NCBI GenBank assembly: GCA_003427395.1 | Contig: BFEA01000153.1 | Location: 1,558,097-1,585,616 of the forward strand | Direction of reading: 5' to 3' | Origin: Chara braunii | Lineage: Eukaryota; Streptophyta; Charophyceae; Charales; Characeae | Length of the DNA: 27,520 nt | Shown: piece by piece, positions 1 through 9,488 of the stretch | Position numbering within the stretch: the stretch's first letter is position 1 | How the letters are laid out: the number at the start of each line of letters is the position of its first letter | Notes under the pieces: generated by a model | Seen by the model: only the letters and a program-made list of their open reading frames with translations | Databases searched by the model: none | What the model was told of the DNA's origin: nothing | Position numbers and translations under genes: made by a program

Positions 1-744
1 AACCCAGAGAATATGCTGCACTGCTGCTAAATGTACTAAACACATCAAACACAAACTGTACATACTGATGAGTTTGAATGGGTGTTCCCCCCTGGGTAGC
101 ACACATTGCTGCAACAACTATCATCTCGGTAGGTTTGCGACGTGGAGGGGAAAAGGTTGTTGAGGTCCCCTTCACTGTCCCTTTTTTCTTCATGTCACAG
201 GCAGTCTCAGGATGACAGGTGTCTTGCCCGTTGATATGTTTGCAAGTCACATGAACTGACATACAAATGCCCGTTGACATGTCACAAGTCACTTGAGTGC
301 TAACTTTTGGGATCAAACATACCTTGATCTGTTTGAATTGTTGGACAGCAGCCCGAGCCTCCAGCAAACCCTTGAGCACCGGCTGCCCCAGTCACAAGTC
401 ACTTGCCTGGCAGGAGGCCTGTCACTGGGTCTGGTGCATTGTCCATCGCCAATTCCATTGACCCCCCCCCCCCCACCTCCTCTGGATATGGAGCAACCTG
501 CGCAGAGAGATACCGTTCCCTCGTCCCCCACATCTGAGTCACTGACAGAGCCCCCTCCCCCGCCGTTACAACCATCGGGGATCCGGATGGAGCTGATCCA
601 GAGTTGCCCCGCCGCCCACGTTTGAGGCACTTAATTGAGAAGAGTCTTCACCAGAAACCATTCCCTTTGGGGGACATGATCTTGGCGATCCCATTAAGAA
701 AAACAAATGGTCGGTGGGAAATAAGTCTTTCCCCGGCGGAGGAA
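1..744. other. Left-edge flank without recognisable gene
   Basis: I recognise no gene in this stretch. A 110-codon open frame on the plus strand (293-625) encodes a proline-rich peptide, partly because it crosses a C13 homopolymer at 462-474 and other C-rich DNA. A minus-strand frame of similar length runs antisense to it, so low complexity explains both. Another plus-strand frame (about 537-747) is open and has a protein-like composition without a recognisable motif. If 745-773 is an LTR start, this stretch would lie inside the 3' LTR of the adjacent minus-strand gypsy element, but I see no second LTR copy to confirm that. Confidence 0.3.
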
Positions 745-773
745 TGACTGCAAAAAGGTGAAAACCGTTTCAC
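745..773 (-). repeat. 29-bp exact repeat with internal palindrome (left copy)
   Basis: An identical 29-bp block occurs at 13964-13992 in the same orientation. Each contains the inverted repeat GTGAAA-ACCG-TTTCAC. Read on the minus strand, the block begins TGAAACGG just after a purine-containing stretch (GGGAG), which is how an LTR start after a polypurine tract would look. The two copies bracket the gypsy array on its 3' and 5' sides, but similarity stops beyond the 29 bp. Assignment as LTR termini is therefore tentative. Confidence 0.5.
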
Positions 774-810
774 TCCCGTCGGCCTAAATTCGAGGTCCTC
801 TGAGAATACT

Positions 811-1292
811 TCAGTCCAACGCTGGACCTATATCTTTCTTATCTCTCTCATAGTCGCGAACTACATGTGGAGCGGTCTCAAGCAGTTATGTTCGTGTAAA
901 CCAGCGGTCGTCCTCTGGTTCTTGAAAAGTGAACCTGAACTTATATTGTTTCTGTGGACGACCCCTACCTCTTGTTTTGAAGACATCTTCACTACGATGC
1001 CGTCAATGTCGTACCTTCCATCTATGTCCGGAGGGATCATGGACCTCCGTGTATGGAAACTGTTGATTGGTGGTACAAGGCAGCCACTTTGACGCATGAA
1101 ACACCGGGTAGGTGTGGAGGTGAGTTGGAATCTCGACTGTGTAGGACAGTCCATCCTCTTCGCCCTTGACTTCTAATACTGGCCAAGGTTCTCGGTATGC
1201 AGGCAGTAACTTTTGCGAGATGTTCTCCTTAGGAGCAAACTCTTTGGACTTGATCCAGACTAAGTCTCCTACTTGCAACTCTTATGTTCTCC
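811..1292 (-). pseudogene. Gypsy integrase C-terminal and chromodomain-like region, left copy
   Basis: The frame ending near 1003 opens with VGDLVWIKSKEF and continues to HTYPVFHASKWLP, typical of the beta-barrel DNA-binding domain that follows the DDE core in gypsy integrases. The next segment (IPPDIDGRYDIDGIV) lies in a second frame. The end (FRFTFQEPEDDRWFTR, then HVVRDYER) is back in the first frame and terminates with TGA at 811-813. Two compensating shifts (near 1060 and 930) and a TAA in the last segment break it. The final part resembles a chromodomain-like targeting module. The right-edge fragment at 27353-27520 has the same kind of ending. Confidence 0.85.
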
Positions 1293-1955
1293 TTAGGCTA
1301 TCATTCGATGTTGGGCCTTCCTGAGGTTCTCTATGACGGTAGCAATCTCCTTTTCATAGTGTAGTGCAAACTCCCTAGTACTGGGTGACAGCCTTTGAAT
1401 TTGATCCCCGTTCAGTCCCTCAAACGGTGTACGCGGTCTAAAGGACTTATGTAACTCATTCGGAGTCCGACAAGTCGATAAATGCACGCTATTATTGTAC
1501 GCGCTGGCTACCTTGGAAAGCATCTCATCCCAGTTAAGATGATTGGGTCTAATATACATTCTGAGAACTTGCTGCAGGATTTTGTTCATCTGTTCAATCT
1601 GACCGTTAGTCTCAGGATGACGGTCAAATGACATCAACACCCTAGAGCCATAGGCTCTCATCAACTTCTGGCAGTTCTGACTGGTGAACCTGGTATCTTT
1701 GTCACTAATTATTGACAGCGGGAGACAATGCTCACCGACCCAATGATCAAAGAACTTATCTATAACTAAGTTTGTACGTGCCTCTGCGGGCAAAGGAACA
1801 AAAACAACGTATTTGCTGAACCTATCAATGATAACAATGACTTGGCTCTTGCCATGCCTACTGTTAACCCCAGCATCCATGAAATAAATGGAGACAAAAT
1901 TTCCGGGTCCTGTGGGAACAGGGAAGGGTCTGAGAAGACCAAGAGGGGCCCGCAT
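1293..1955 (-). pseudogene. Integrase catalytic core (rve), left copy
   Basis: About 220 open codons carry the DDE integrase core that inserts retrotransposon cDNA into chromosomes. Recognisable pieces are SRHGKSQVIVIIDRFSKY, the second aspartate in SDKDTRFTS and the third acidic residue in HPETNGQIEQMN (Glu codon 1593-1595). The first catalytic aspartate, expected in the S-I-D-F-M motif, is tyrosine (codon 1884-1886), while the right copy keeps Asp there. The core is therefore predicted inactive although it is one of the longest open stretches here. It is continuous in frame with the upstream zinc-binding linker apart from one TGA at 1974-1976. Confidence 0.92.
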
Positions 1956-1973
1956 AGTGGTCTTATTCCATTG

Positions 1974-2354
1974 TCAGACTTTGCAACTGCGTACATACTC
2001 TATGCAGCCGACCTTCATACCTGGCCATGTATACGCACGTATGAGGTTGGCTAACGTCTTCTGCCAACCAAAATGTCCCTTTGTGTCATGACATTCCCCT
2101 AAGATCAAACTACGGATCTCTTCACTATCAGGCATGCACAAACAGTCAGCTTCATTAGTCTTCTCAAATAGTAACCCATCTGTAGTGCGGTAGTCTGGCT
2201 CAGACTTTGGAGATTCCTTAACTCTCTTAAGGAGATCACTATAAATAGGGTCCTGCGCATATGCCTCTTTGACTTTCTGTTGCAGGTTTTTCCCTGTATC
2301 CAGATAGTGAACTATCACTCCAAAGTAATCATCTCTCCTGCTTAGAGCATCCAC
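1974..2354 (-). pseudogene. RNase H/integrase linker with HHCC zinc-binding motif, left copy
   Basis: The segment starts with DALSRRDDYFG, the conserved junction after gypsy RNase H. It continues to HDTKGHFGWQKTLANL and YTWPGM, the integrase zinc-binding (H2C2) domain. Both histidines and the first cysteine (RSC) are visible. The second cysteine of the expected C-x2-C is lost to a TGA at 1974-1976. The frame is the same as that of the integrase core, so this single stop separates two otherwise continuous coding blocks. Confidence 0.88.
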
Positions 2355-2800
2355 AACTACATTATACTTCTCTTTTACCGACTTGAGCTCAAAGTCAAAC
2401 TGATTTATCTCTGCGGCTCACCTAGTAAGCTTATGTGTCATTTTGGCCTGCGTCTTCAGCCACCTCAATATCTTGTGGTCTGAATACACTTTGAAGTGCC
2501 TCCCAAGCAAATAATGTTTCCAGTGGTCTAAAGCTTGCTTGATAATGTAGAGTTCCCTCTCGTAGGTAGATGTTGCAACTTTCTATGAAGGCATCCTAGC
2601 AGACATTAACTCTACGGGTTTATAGTCATTGCCATCGTCTTGCTGTAAGACAACACCTATGCCACACTGACTTGTGTCAGTAGTAACTACAAAAGGGAAA
2701 GACGGATCCGTTACCTTGAGGACCGGGTATTCTATCAAAGCCTACTTTATCTTCTTTAGGATTGATGTATTGTCTTTGTCGCACTTCCAGATTGCCTCTT
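2355..2800 (-). pseudogene. RNase H domain, left copy
   Basis: Translated minus-strand sequence matches the reverse-transcriptase-associated RNase H that degrades the RNA of the hybrid. It includes a TDTSQCGIG stretch (first catalytic Asp kept), STYERELY, WKHYLLGRHFKVYSDH and LRWLKTQAKM. It is broken by stops, for example within MPS*KVATS and LTR*AAEI. The right copy has the same domain open for 125 codons but with the first aspartate replaced. Confidence 0.85.
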
Positions 2801-3896
2801 TCTTTAGCAACCTACGGGGGGGAGCACCCATGGTTAAAAACTTCATGACGAACTTTCTGTAATAATTTGCCAACCCGAGGAACGACTACAACTCTGTCAA
2901 CGTGCGGGGAGTTGGCCAGTCTCTGCTACCTTACTATCCTCGGGTCTTATACCATTTCCATCTAAGACGTGGCCCAAGTACAGACCTTACGTCTTGGCCC
3001 ACTCGCACTTCTTCACGTTAATCTTAAAGTTAGCTTCCCTTAGCTTCTCCAAGACCTACCGTAGATGACCCTCATGCTTTTGGAGGGTCTTACTAAAAAC
3101 TAACATATCATCTAGGTATACTACCATAAACCTATCTAACCATGACCTAAACAAATCGGTCACGCAACGCTGCAAAGTGGTTGGCGCACTGGTTAGTCCA
3201 AATGGCATTACTATAAATTCGTAGCGTCCATATCTACTCTTGAATGTCGTCTTGTACTGATCATCAAAGTGGACCTCTATGTGATGATAGTCTGACTTCA
3301 AATCTATCTTAAGAGAAGTATTTGCAGCCCTGCACCCGGTCTAATAGATCATCTATACAGGGCAGTGGTTTTGCATTCTTCACTATGACGGCATTGAGAC
3401 CCCTACAGTCTATACATATTCTTAGCTCTCCCTCCTTCTTGGGAACAAAAAGAATAGGTGCTCCAAATGGAGATGAACTGGGCCTAATCCAACCCTTCTC
3501 AAGGAACTCGTTTAACTGTTTGCGCAGTTCCTCTAACGCCCTTGGGGATATTCTGTAGATGGTTCCTTTAGGAGTCCTACTGTCAGGCTCTATCTCAATG
3601 CGATGTTGGATGGGTCGCTGCACTACTCCTGTACGCGGCTTAGCTAAATCTGCGTACTCTTCCAGCAGCTTGGCAATAGCCGGATCAAGGGGTTTCTCTT
3701 CCGTAGGCTCAGTGACAGGCCTAACATAGGCTACGAAAACCTGTTTTTCTTGTTGCTCCTTCTTCATTAATCGTCTGAACAGGGGAACACTGAAACAGCA
3801 ATGTGTCAGGGTATTATCTACTCTGGACACATGAAACAGGCGAGCAGTCTTGAGTTCACCTGATGGACTAGGGACCCTACACTCGTGCTCTCTCAA
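2801..3896 (-). pseudogene. Reverse transcriptase, left copy
   Basis: The N-terminal part (frame ending 3309) contains WIRPSSSPFGAPILFVPKK and RICIDCRGLNAV, fingers/palm motifs of gypsy RT. After a frameshift caused by one extra T near 3309-3312, the next frame (3056-3301) carries FIVMPFGL and the catalytic YLDD (3107-3118) within VVYLDDMLVFS. Further on, the connection region reads KT*GLYLGHVLD with a TAA at 2987-2989; the right copy has the same stop at 7411-7413. The active-site aspartates are intact but the frame is not. Confidence 0.92.
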
Positions 3897-4298
3897 GTGG
3901 AGTATGGCCCCTGTTGCCTCTCCTCAGTCCATTCCTAAAACCATGTCGAAAGAAAGGTTCTCCTCTACGAGCAGATTTAGGGAATGGAGAACTTTCTTCA
4001 TTATCCCATCCTTCTATAGGCGAACGTACGTATGGACTCCCTCTACATAATCCTCGACTCGCATAGTGCGATTGTCTGTAAGGATACTGACTGTGGGGTC
4101 TTGTTGCTTTTGGACTTTGAGATTCAACTTCAACTTCTGCAGCGCTTTCCTACTAATATAGATGCGGGTGGCCCCACGGTCTATAAGGAACCCTACTCTA
4201 CCTTTAAAGACTTCTACATCTACCGACACTAGCTGTCCTTTTTCATCCTTCTCCATCTTGGCCCAGGCAGGCATTCTCTCATTAAATTTTTCTTTCAC
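3897..4298 (-). pseudogene. Retroviral-type aspartic protease, left copy
   Basis: The segment contains VDVEVFKGRVGFLIDRGAT followed by ISRKALQKLKLN, the start of a gypsy aspartic protease, which cuts the polyprotein. The catalytic triad should read Asp-Ser/Thr-Gly. Here it is Asp-Arg-Gly (codons 4173-4181), while the right copy has Asp-Ser-Gly. Two stops follow (TAG at 4014-4016 and one near 3925) in the frame that leads on into RT. Confidence 0.88.
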
Positions 4299-4509
4299 GC
4301 AATGAGGGAAGTGCCTAGAGAGACCCTAACGCAAATAGTCTCTAGACAACTTTCTAGACACAAACCATCAACCTCTGTCATAGACACATGTGGGTTGGGA
4401 GTTTCTTTGTGGTGCGCGCACTCTTCTCCACATGCCCTAGAGGTAAGGGCAGTTGCTACCGCTTCCGGCGGTTGCCTTTTGCCGCTTGTGCAACATATCG
4501 GGCCTCTCT

Positions 4510-5057
4510 ATACTTAGGGCAATATTTTAGTACGGTGTCCAGGATCATCGCAATAAATGCACTGATCCTGGTCTATTCTCCTTTGCCACATTGACTGGTT
4601 GAGATCTTGATCTTCCCAGGGCTTGCCTTTCGGCCAGCCAGGGTGCCATCCATCCCTCCTAGGAGGTGGCCGATTGTAACGAGAGCGGTTTTGCGGGGGA
4701 CGTTGACCCCTGCCTCCCTCTTGACGGTTTCTTTTGTCGCCAACCTCCTAATTGTCCTGCCCCCGACCACCAGAGGCCTGACCCCCTTGGCCCTGGCCTC
4801 CTCCTCTTCCTTGTGGCCTCCCTCCAGCCGCGACAGCAGCATAGGTCCTCCTACTGTCCTCTCCCTCGAGGCCCCACTCAATTTGACTATACGGGACCTC
4901 CTCCATACCACCTTCATCTAAAGTAAGGATCAAGTGATCCTTGGCCTTAACCTGTCCCGAGATGGTACGTCCTTTCCACTTTTTACCCTTATCTAGGTCC
5001 TTATACCAGAAAGTGGAAGTTGGCATCGATTGAACCTCAAAAGCTACCACTTCCTTA
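4510..5057 (-). pseudogene. Gag C-terminal part with RG-rich tail and broken zinc knuckle, left copy
   Basis: An open stretch from the insertion boundary at 5057 to a TAG at 4748 reads KEVVAFEVQSMPT, then WYKDLDKGKKWKGRTISG, then a Gly/Arg/Gln-rich tail (QGRGGGQGQGG). In the same frame beyond the TAG, at 4559-4561, begins a CCHC zinc knuckle (CIYCDDPGH), which binds genomic RNA in retroelement nucleocapsids. One extra A in the run near 4525 shifts the frame and removes the last cysteine. The TAG before the knuckle is in the same place as in the right copy (9180-9182). Confidence 0.85.
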
Positions 5058-5556
5058 AGCAGCGATTTCGTCAAAACGGACATTTTATATTTTTTGAACG
5101 AAATCGAATTTGACATTTTCATTATGATTTGGGTGCAAAAAAGCAATGGAAATTCGAGGTTTGGGGTACGGGACAAAGGGTATGAGGTTTGGGGTAAGAG
5201 ATAAGGGGTAAGGGATCTGGTGTAAGGGATAAGGGGTAAGGGATAAGGGATAAGGGATAAGGGATAAGGGGTAAATGGCAAGGGGTGAGTGACATAACGT
5301 ATTGAGCAATGTTTGCAATCTTTTATACATTGTTTCTGTTACAAACAATTTCATGTTAGCTACATCCACCTCCATGTAATCATAATATCGAATAACACAT
5401 ACACACTACTCACGAGCTATTGTGCCCAAAGCCACTGTGTTTTTTGGAATAGTACTAAATATGTCTCTCTAATCTTCATGCATTAGCCGGAAAAAAATAA
5501 AAAATTTCATGATTTTACTATGAAAGATAATAAATGTTAATTGATATGTTTGAAAA
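5058..5556. repeat. Truncated left part of the inverted-repeat insertion in gag
   Basis: This is the left terminal repeat and interior of the element found complete at 9489-10212. The sequence from AGCAGCGATTTCG onward matches that copy's left end. The right terminal repeat is absent because the tandem-duplication breakpoint (5556/5561) cuts through the insertion. It shows that the insertion happened before the duplication. Confidence 0.8.
5160..5285 (+). repeat. Telomere-like GGGATAA/GGGGTAA heptamer array, left copy
   Basis: The plus strand is made of degenerate 7-mers (GGGATAA, GGGGTAA), with a run of four GGGATAA near 5230-5265. The complementary strand reads TTATCCC/TTACCCC. This resembles plant telomere repeats but is not identical to TTTAGGG. 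On the minus strand it yields an apparent repeating peptide (IPYPLSL), which I regard as a by-product. The array is longer here than at 9590-9700. Confidence 0.85.
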
Positions 5557-5560
5557 AATC

Positions 5561-6443
5561 TGGAATCTGTATTGTGTAGGACAGTCCATCCTCTCCAACC
5601 TTGACTTCTAAGACTGGCCAAGGTCCTCGGTATGGAGGCAGTAACTTTTGCGATATATTCTCATCAGGAGCAAGCTCTTTGCACTTGACTTAGACTATGT
5701 CTCCTCTTTGAAACTGTGATGGGCGACGGTGCTTATTGGCTTGCTCTATCATTCGATGTTTGGCCTTCCTGAGGTTCTCTATGCCGATAGCAATATCATT
5801 TTCATAGTGTAGTGCAAACTCCTTAGTATCGGGTGGTAGCCTTTGAATTTGATCCCGGTTTAGTCCCTAAACAGTCTACACAATCTAAAGGATTTATGCA
5901 ACTCATTGGGAGTGCGACAAGTCGTTAAATGCACGCTATTATTGTATGCGCTGGCTACCTTGGGAAGCATCTCATCCTAGTTAAGATGATTGGGTCTAAT
6001 ATACATTCTGAGAACTTGCTGCAAGATTTTGTTCATCAGTTTAATCTGACCATTAGTCTCTGGATGACGGTCAGACGACATGAACAACCTAGAACCATAG
6101 ACTCTCATCAACTTCTGTCAGTTCTTACTGGTAAACCTGGTATCTCTGTCACTAACTATTGACAGCGGGATACCATGCTCACCGACCCAATGATCAAAGA
6201 ACTCGTCTATAACTACGTTTGTACGTGCCTTTGCGAGCAAAGGAACAAAAACAACGTATTTGCTGAACCTATCAACCGTAACCATGACTTGGCTTTTTCC
6301 ATGCCTACTGCAGACCCCAACATCCATAAAATCAATGGAGACAAAATCTCCGGGTCCTGTGGAAACAGGCAATGGTCTGACAAGACCAAGAGGGGTCCGC
6401 GTAGTGGTCTTATTCCATTGTCAGACTTTGCAACTGCGTACAT
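5561..6443 (-). pseudogene. Integrase, right copy
   Basis: The 84-codon open segment 6118-6372 carries GDFVSIDFMDVG (first catalytic Asp present), KSQVMVTVDRFSKY and SDRDTRFTSKN (second Asp), and ends at TGA where the family has Trp. Downstream, RHPETNGQIKLMNK shows lysine (codon 6040-6042) in place of the third catalytic acidic residue. The left copy has Glu there but lacks the first Asp. The C-terminal barrel is only partly present before the breakpoint at 5561. Confidence 0.88.
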
Positions 6444-6469
6444 ACTCTATGCAGCCGTGTGTACGCACG

Positions 6470-6789
6470 CATGAGTTTGGCTGACGTCTTCTGGCAACCA
6501 AAATGTCCCTCTGTGTCGTGACATTCCCCTAAGATCAAACTACGGATCTCTTCACTATCGGGAGTGCACAAACAGTCAGTTGCATTAGTCTTCTTAAATA
6601 GTAACCCATTTGTAGTGCGGTAGTCTAGCTCAGACTCAGAGACTCCTTAACTCTCTTGAGAAGATCACTATAAATTGAGTCTTGCGCATATATCTCTTTG
6701 ACTTTCTATTGCAGGTCTCTCCTTATATCTAGATAGTGAACTATAGCTCCAAAGTAATAGAGCATCCGCAACTACATTATACTTCCCTT
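6470..6789 (-). pseudogene. RNase H/integrase linker, right copy (heavily shifted)
   Basis: Nucleotide similarity to 2030-2390 of the left copy is plain, for example the stretch around CACTATCGGGAGTGCACAAA. Several small deletions, one near the DALSRR junction at about 6755, destroy the frame. I see no open segment longer than a few tens of codons. Confidence 0.75.
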
Positions 6790-7167
6790 TTACCCGCTTG
6801 AGCTCAAAGTCAAAAACTGATTTATCTCTGTGGCCCACCTAGTAAGCTTAGGTGTCATTTTGGCTTGCGTCTTCAGCCACCTCAATATCTCGTGGTCTGA
6901 ATATACTTTGAAGTGTCTCCCAAGCAAATAATGCTTCCAGTGGTCTAAAGCTTGCCTGAGAGCGTATAGTTCCCTCTCGTAGGTAGATGTTGCAACTTTT
7001 TCTGAAGGCATCCTAGCAGACATTAACTCTACGGGTCTATAGTCATTGCCATCGTCTCGTTGTAAGACAACACCTATGCCACACTGACTTGCGTAAGTAG
7101 TAACAACAATAGGCAAAGACGGATCGGTTACCTTGAGGACTGGGTATTTTATCAAAGCCTGCTTCAA
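6790..7167 (-). pseudogene. RNase H domain, right copy
   Basis: The 125 open codons contain KYPVLKVTDPSLPIVVTT, YASQCGIGVVL, STYERELYALRQAL, WKHYLLGRHFKVYSDHE and LRWLKTQAKM. The first catalytic position, usually TDAS, is TYAS here, an Asp to Tyr change. The end of the segment is out of the family frame (NQFLTLSSSG in place of a NQFDFELK-type ending) because of an extra A near 6815. It lies between RT and the zinc-binding linker as expected. Confidence 0.88.
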
Positions 7168-7199
7168 CTTCTTAAGGACTTATGAACAGTCTTTGTCCC

Positions 7200-8149
7200 A
7201 CTTCCAGATTGCCTCTTTCTTTAGCAACCTACGGAGGGGAGCAGTCATGGTGGAAAAGTTCATGACGAACTTTCTGTAGTAATTTGCTAACCCGAGGAGC
7301 GACCGCAACTCTGTCAACGTGTAGAGAGTTGGTCAGTCTCTAATCGCTGCTATCTTACTGTCCTCGGGTTTTATCTCATCTTCATCTAAGACGTGGCCCA
7401 AGTACAGACCTTACGTCTTGGCCCACTCACACTTCTTCGCGTTAATCTTGAAGTTAGCTTCCCTTAGCTTCTCCAAGACCTACGGCAGATGACCCTCATG
7501 CTCTTGGAGGGTCTTACTAAAAACTAACATATCATCTAGGTATACTACCACAAACCTATCTAACCATGGTCTAAACAAATCGTTCATGCAACGCTTAAAA
7601 ATTAGTTGGCGCTTTGGTTAGTTCAAAGGGCATCACTATAAACTCGCAGTGCCCATATCTAGTTTTGAATGTCATCTTGTACTGATCATCAGAGTGGACC
7701 TCTATCTGATGATAGTCTGACTTCAAATCTATCTTAGAGAAGTATTTGCAGCCCTGCACCCGGTCTAATAGATCATCTATACGGGGAAGTGGTTTTGCAT
7801 TTTTCACTGTGACGACATTGAGACCCCTACAGTCTATACACATTCTTAGCTCTCCCTCCTTCTTGGGAACAAAAAGAATAGGTGTTTCAAATGGAGATGA
7901 ACTGGGCCTAATCCAACCCTTCTCGAGGAACTCGTCTAACTGTTTGTGCAACTCCTCTAACGCCCTTGCGGACATTTTGTAGATGGTTCCTTTACGAGTT
8001 CTACTACCAGGCTCTATCTCAATGCGATGTTGGATGGGTCGCTGCACTACTCTTGTAGGTGGCTTAGCTAAATCCGCATACTCCTCCAACAGTTCGGCAA
8101 TACCAGGATCAAGGGGTTTCTTCTGTAGGCTCAGTGACAGGCATAACAT
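7200..8149 (-). pseudogene. Reverse transcriptase, right copy
   Basis: The segment 7595-8149 is open for 184 codons and contains YADLAKPPT, WIRPSSSPFETPILFVPKK, RMCIDCRGLNVV, KYFSKIDLKSDYHQIEVH and FIVMPFEL. The left-copy shift inside KYFSKIDL is absent here. It is broken near 7595, and the catalytic YLDD (7531-7542) follows in another frame. The TAA in KT*GLYLGH (7411-7413) is shared with the left copy. RT copies element RNA into DNA in cytoplasmic particles. Catalytic residues survive but the frame does not. Confidence 0.92.
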
Positions 8150-8239
8150 AGGCTACGAAAGCTTGCTTTTCTAGTTGCTCCTTTTCCATTAATCACGTGA
8201 ACACGGGAACACTGAGACAACAATATGTCAGGGTATTAT

Positions 8240-8662
8240 CTACTCCGACACATGAAACAGGTGAGCAGTCTTGAGTTCACCTGATGGACTAGGGACCCTA
8301 CACTCGTGCTCTCTCAAGTGGAGTGTGGCCCCTGCTGCCTCTCCCCAGTCCGTTCTTAAAACCATGTCGAAAGGAAGGTTCTCCTCTACGAGGAGATTCA
8401 GGGAATGCAGAACTTTATCCATTATCCCATCCTTCTCTAGGTGAAAGTACGTCTGGACGCTCTCTACACAATCCTCGACTCGCAGAGTGCGGTTGTCTGC
8501 GAGGATACTGACTTTGGGGTCTTCTAACTTTTGGACTTTGAGATTCAACTTCAACTTCTGGAGTGTTTTCCTACTAATATTATTAGTAATATAGTTGCGG
8601 GTGGCCCCACTGTCTATAAGGAACCCTACTCTACCTTTAAAGACCTCTACATCTACCAACAC
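8240..8662 (-). pseudogene. Retroviral-type aspartic protease, right copy
   Basis: An open frame of 140 codons starts LVDVEVFKGRVGFLIDSGAT, with the Asp-Ser-Gly catalytic motif intact (8606-8614). It continues through KLKLNLKVQKLEDPKVSIL and DGIMDKVLHSLNLLVEE to LREHECRVPSPSGELKT. A 12-base insertion with a palindromic look (ACTAATAATATTAGT, about 8573-8587) adds four residues just after the motif. This is the best-preserved enzyme segment of the two copies. It lies in the RT frame, separated from it by several stops at about 8150-8240. Confidence 0.9.
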
Positions 8663-8951
8663 TAGCTGTTATTTTTCATCCTTGTTCATCTTGGCCAGGC
8701 AGGCATTCTCTCCTTCAATTCCTCTTCCACGCATGTGAGGGAAGTGCCTAGAGAGACCCTAACGCAAGTAGTCTCTAGACAACTTTCTAGACACTGGCCA
8801 TCAACCTCTGTCATAGACATATGTGGGTTGGGAGTTTTTCTGTGGTGCGCGCACTCTTTTCCACATGCCCTAGAAGTCAGGGCAGTTGCTACCCCTACCG
8901 GTGGTTTCCTTTTGTCGCCTGTGCAACATAAGGGGCCTCTCTATACTTAGG

Positions 8952-9488
8952 GCAATATTTAGTAATGTGTCCGGGATCACCGCAATAAATGCACCCATCC
9001 TGGTCCATGCTCCTCTGCCACATTGAGTGTTCGAGACCCAGATCTTCCCAGGGCTTGCCCTGCGGCCAACCAGGGTGCCATCCATCCCTCCTAGGAGGTG
9101 ACCAATTGTAACGAGAGCGGTTTTGCGGGGAACCTTGACCCCTGCCTCCCTCTTGACGATTTTCTTTGCCGCCAACCCCCTAATTGCCCTGCCCTTGACC
9201 ACCAGAGGCCCGGTCCCCTTGGCCTTGGCCTCCTCCTCTTCCTTGCGACCTCCCACCAGCCGTGGCAGCAACATAGGTCCTCCTATTGTCCTCTCCCTCG
9301 AGACCCCACTCAATTTGACTATACGGGACCTCCTCCATACCACTCTCATCTAAAGTAAGGATCAAGTGATCCTTGGCCTTAACCTGTCTCGAGATCGTAC
9401 ATCCTTTCCACTTTTTACCCTTATCTAGGTCCTTATGCCAGAAAGTGTAGGAATAGATTGAGTTTCAAAACCTATCACTTCCTTAAAT
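8952..9488 (-). pseudogene. Gag C-terminal part with intact CCHC zinc knuckle, right copy
   Basis: After the insertion, gag resumes with KEVIGFETQSIPT. A 4-base deletion relative to the left copy (near 9440) shifts the frame, then MILTLDESGMEEVPYSQIEW leads to an RG/GQ-rich tail and a TAG at 9180-9182. The same frame continues past the TAG to a perfect C-x2-C-x4-H-x4-C knuckle, CIYCGDPGHITKYC (8952-8993). Stops follow soon after the knuckle. This is the nucleocapsid part that would bind element RNA. Confidence 0.88.

Larger units (their letters stand above)
811..5556 (-). mobile_element. Ty3/gypsy retrotransposon remnant, left copy
   Basis: Read on the minus strand, the order is gag tail with zinc knuckle, aspartic protease, reverse transcriptase, RNase H, zinc-binding linker, integrase core and integrase C-terminus. 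This is the Ty3/gypsy (Metaviridae) order. The remnant starts abruptly at 5556, inside an insertion that interrupts gag, and has no gag N-terminus. Multiple stops and frameshifts make it non-coding as a whole. From 1126 rightwards it matches 5561-9964 throughout, so it forms one arm of a tandem duplication; I counted about 5% mismatches in one stretch of roughly 107 bp. Confidence 0.93.

Noticed and set aside
293-625. 110-codon proline-rich frame
   Set aside because: It depends on a C13 homopolymer, has an equally long antisense frame and no recognisable domain.
4607-4926. Plus-strand frames antisense to gag (also 9098-9358)
   Set aside because: They are shadows of the RG-rich gag tail. Both copies show them only because the sense strand is conserved.
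5160-5285. A true telomere or chromosome end
   Set aside because: The repeats are degenerate, internal to a transposon insertion, present twice, and flanked by ordinary sequence on both sides.
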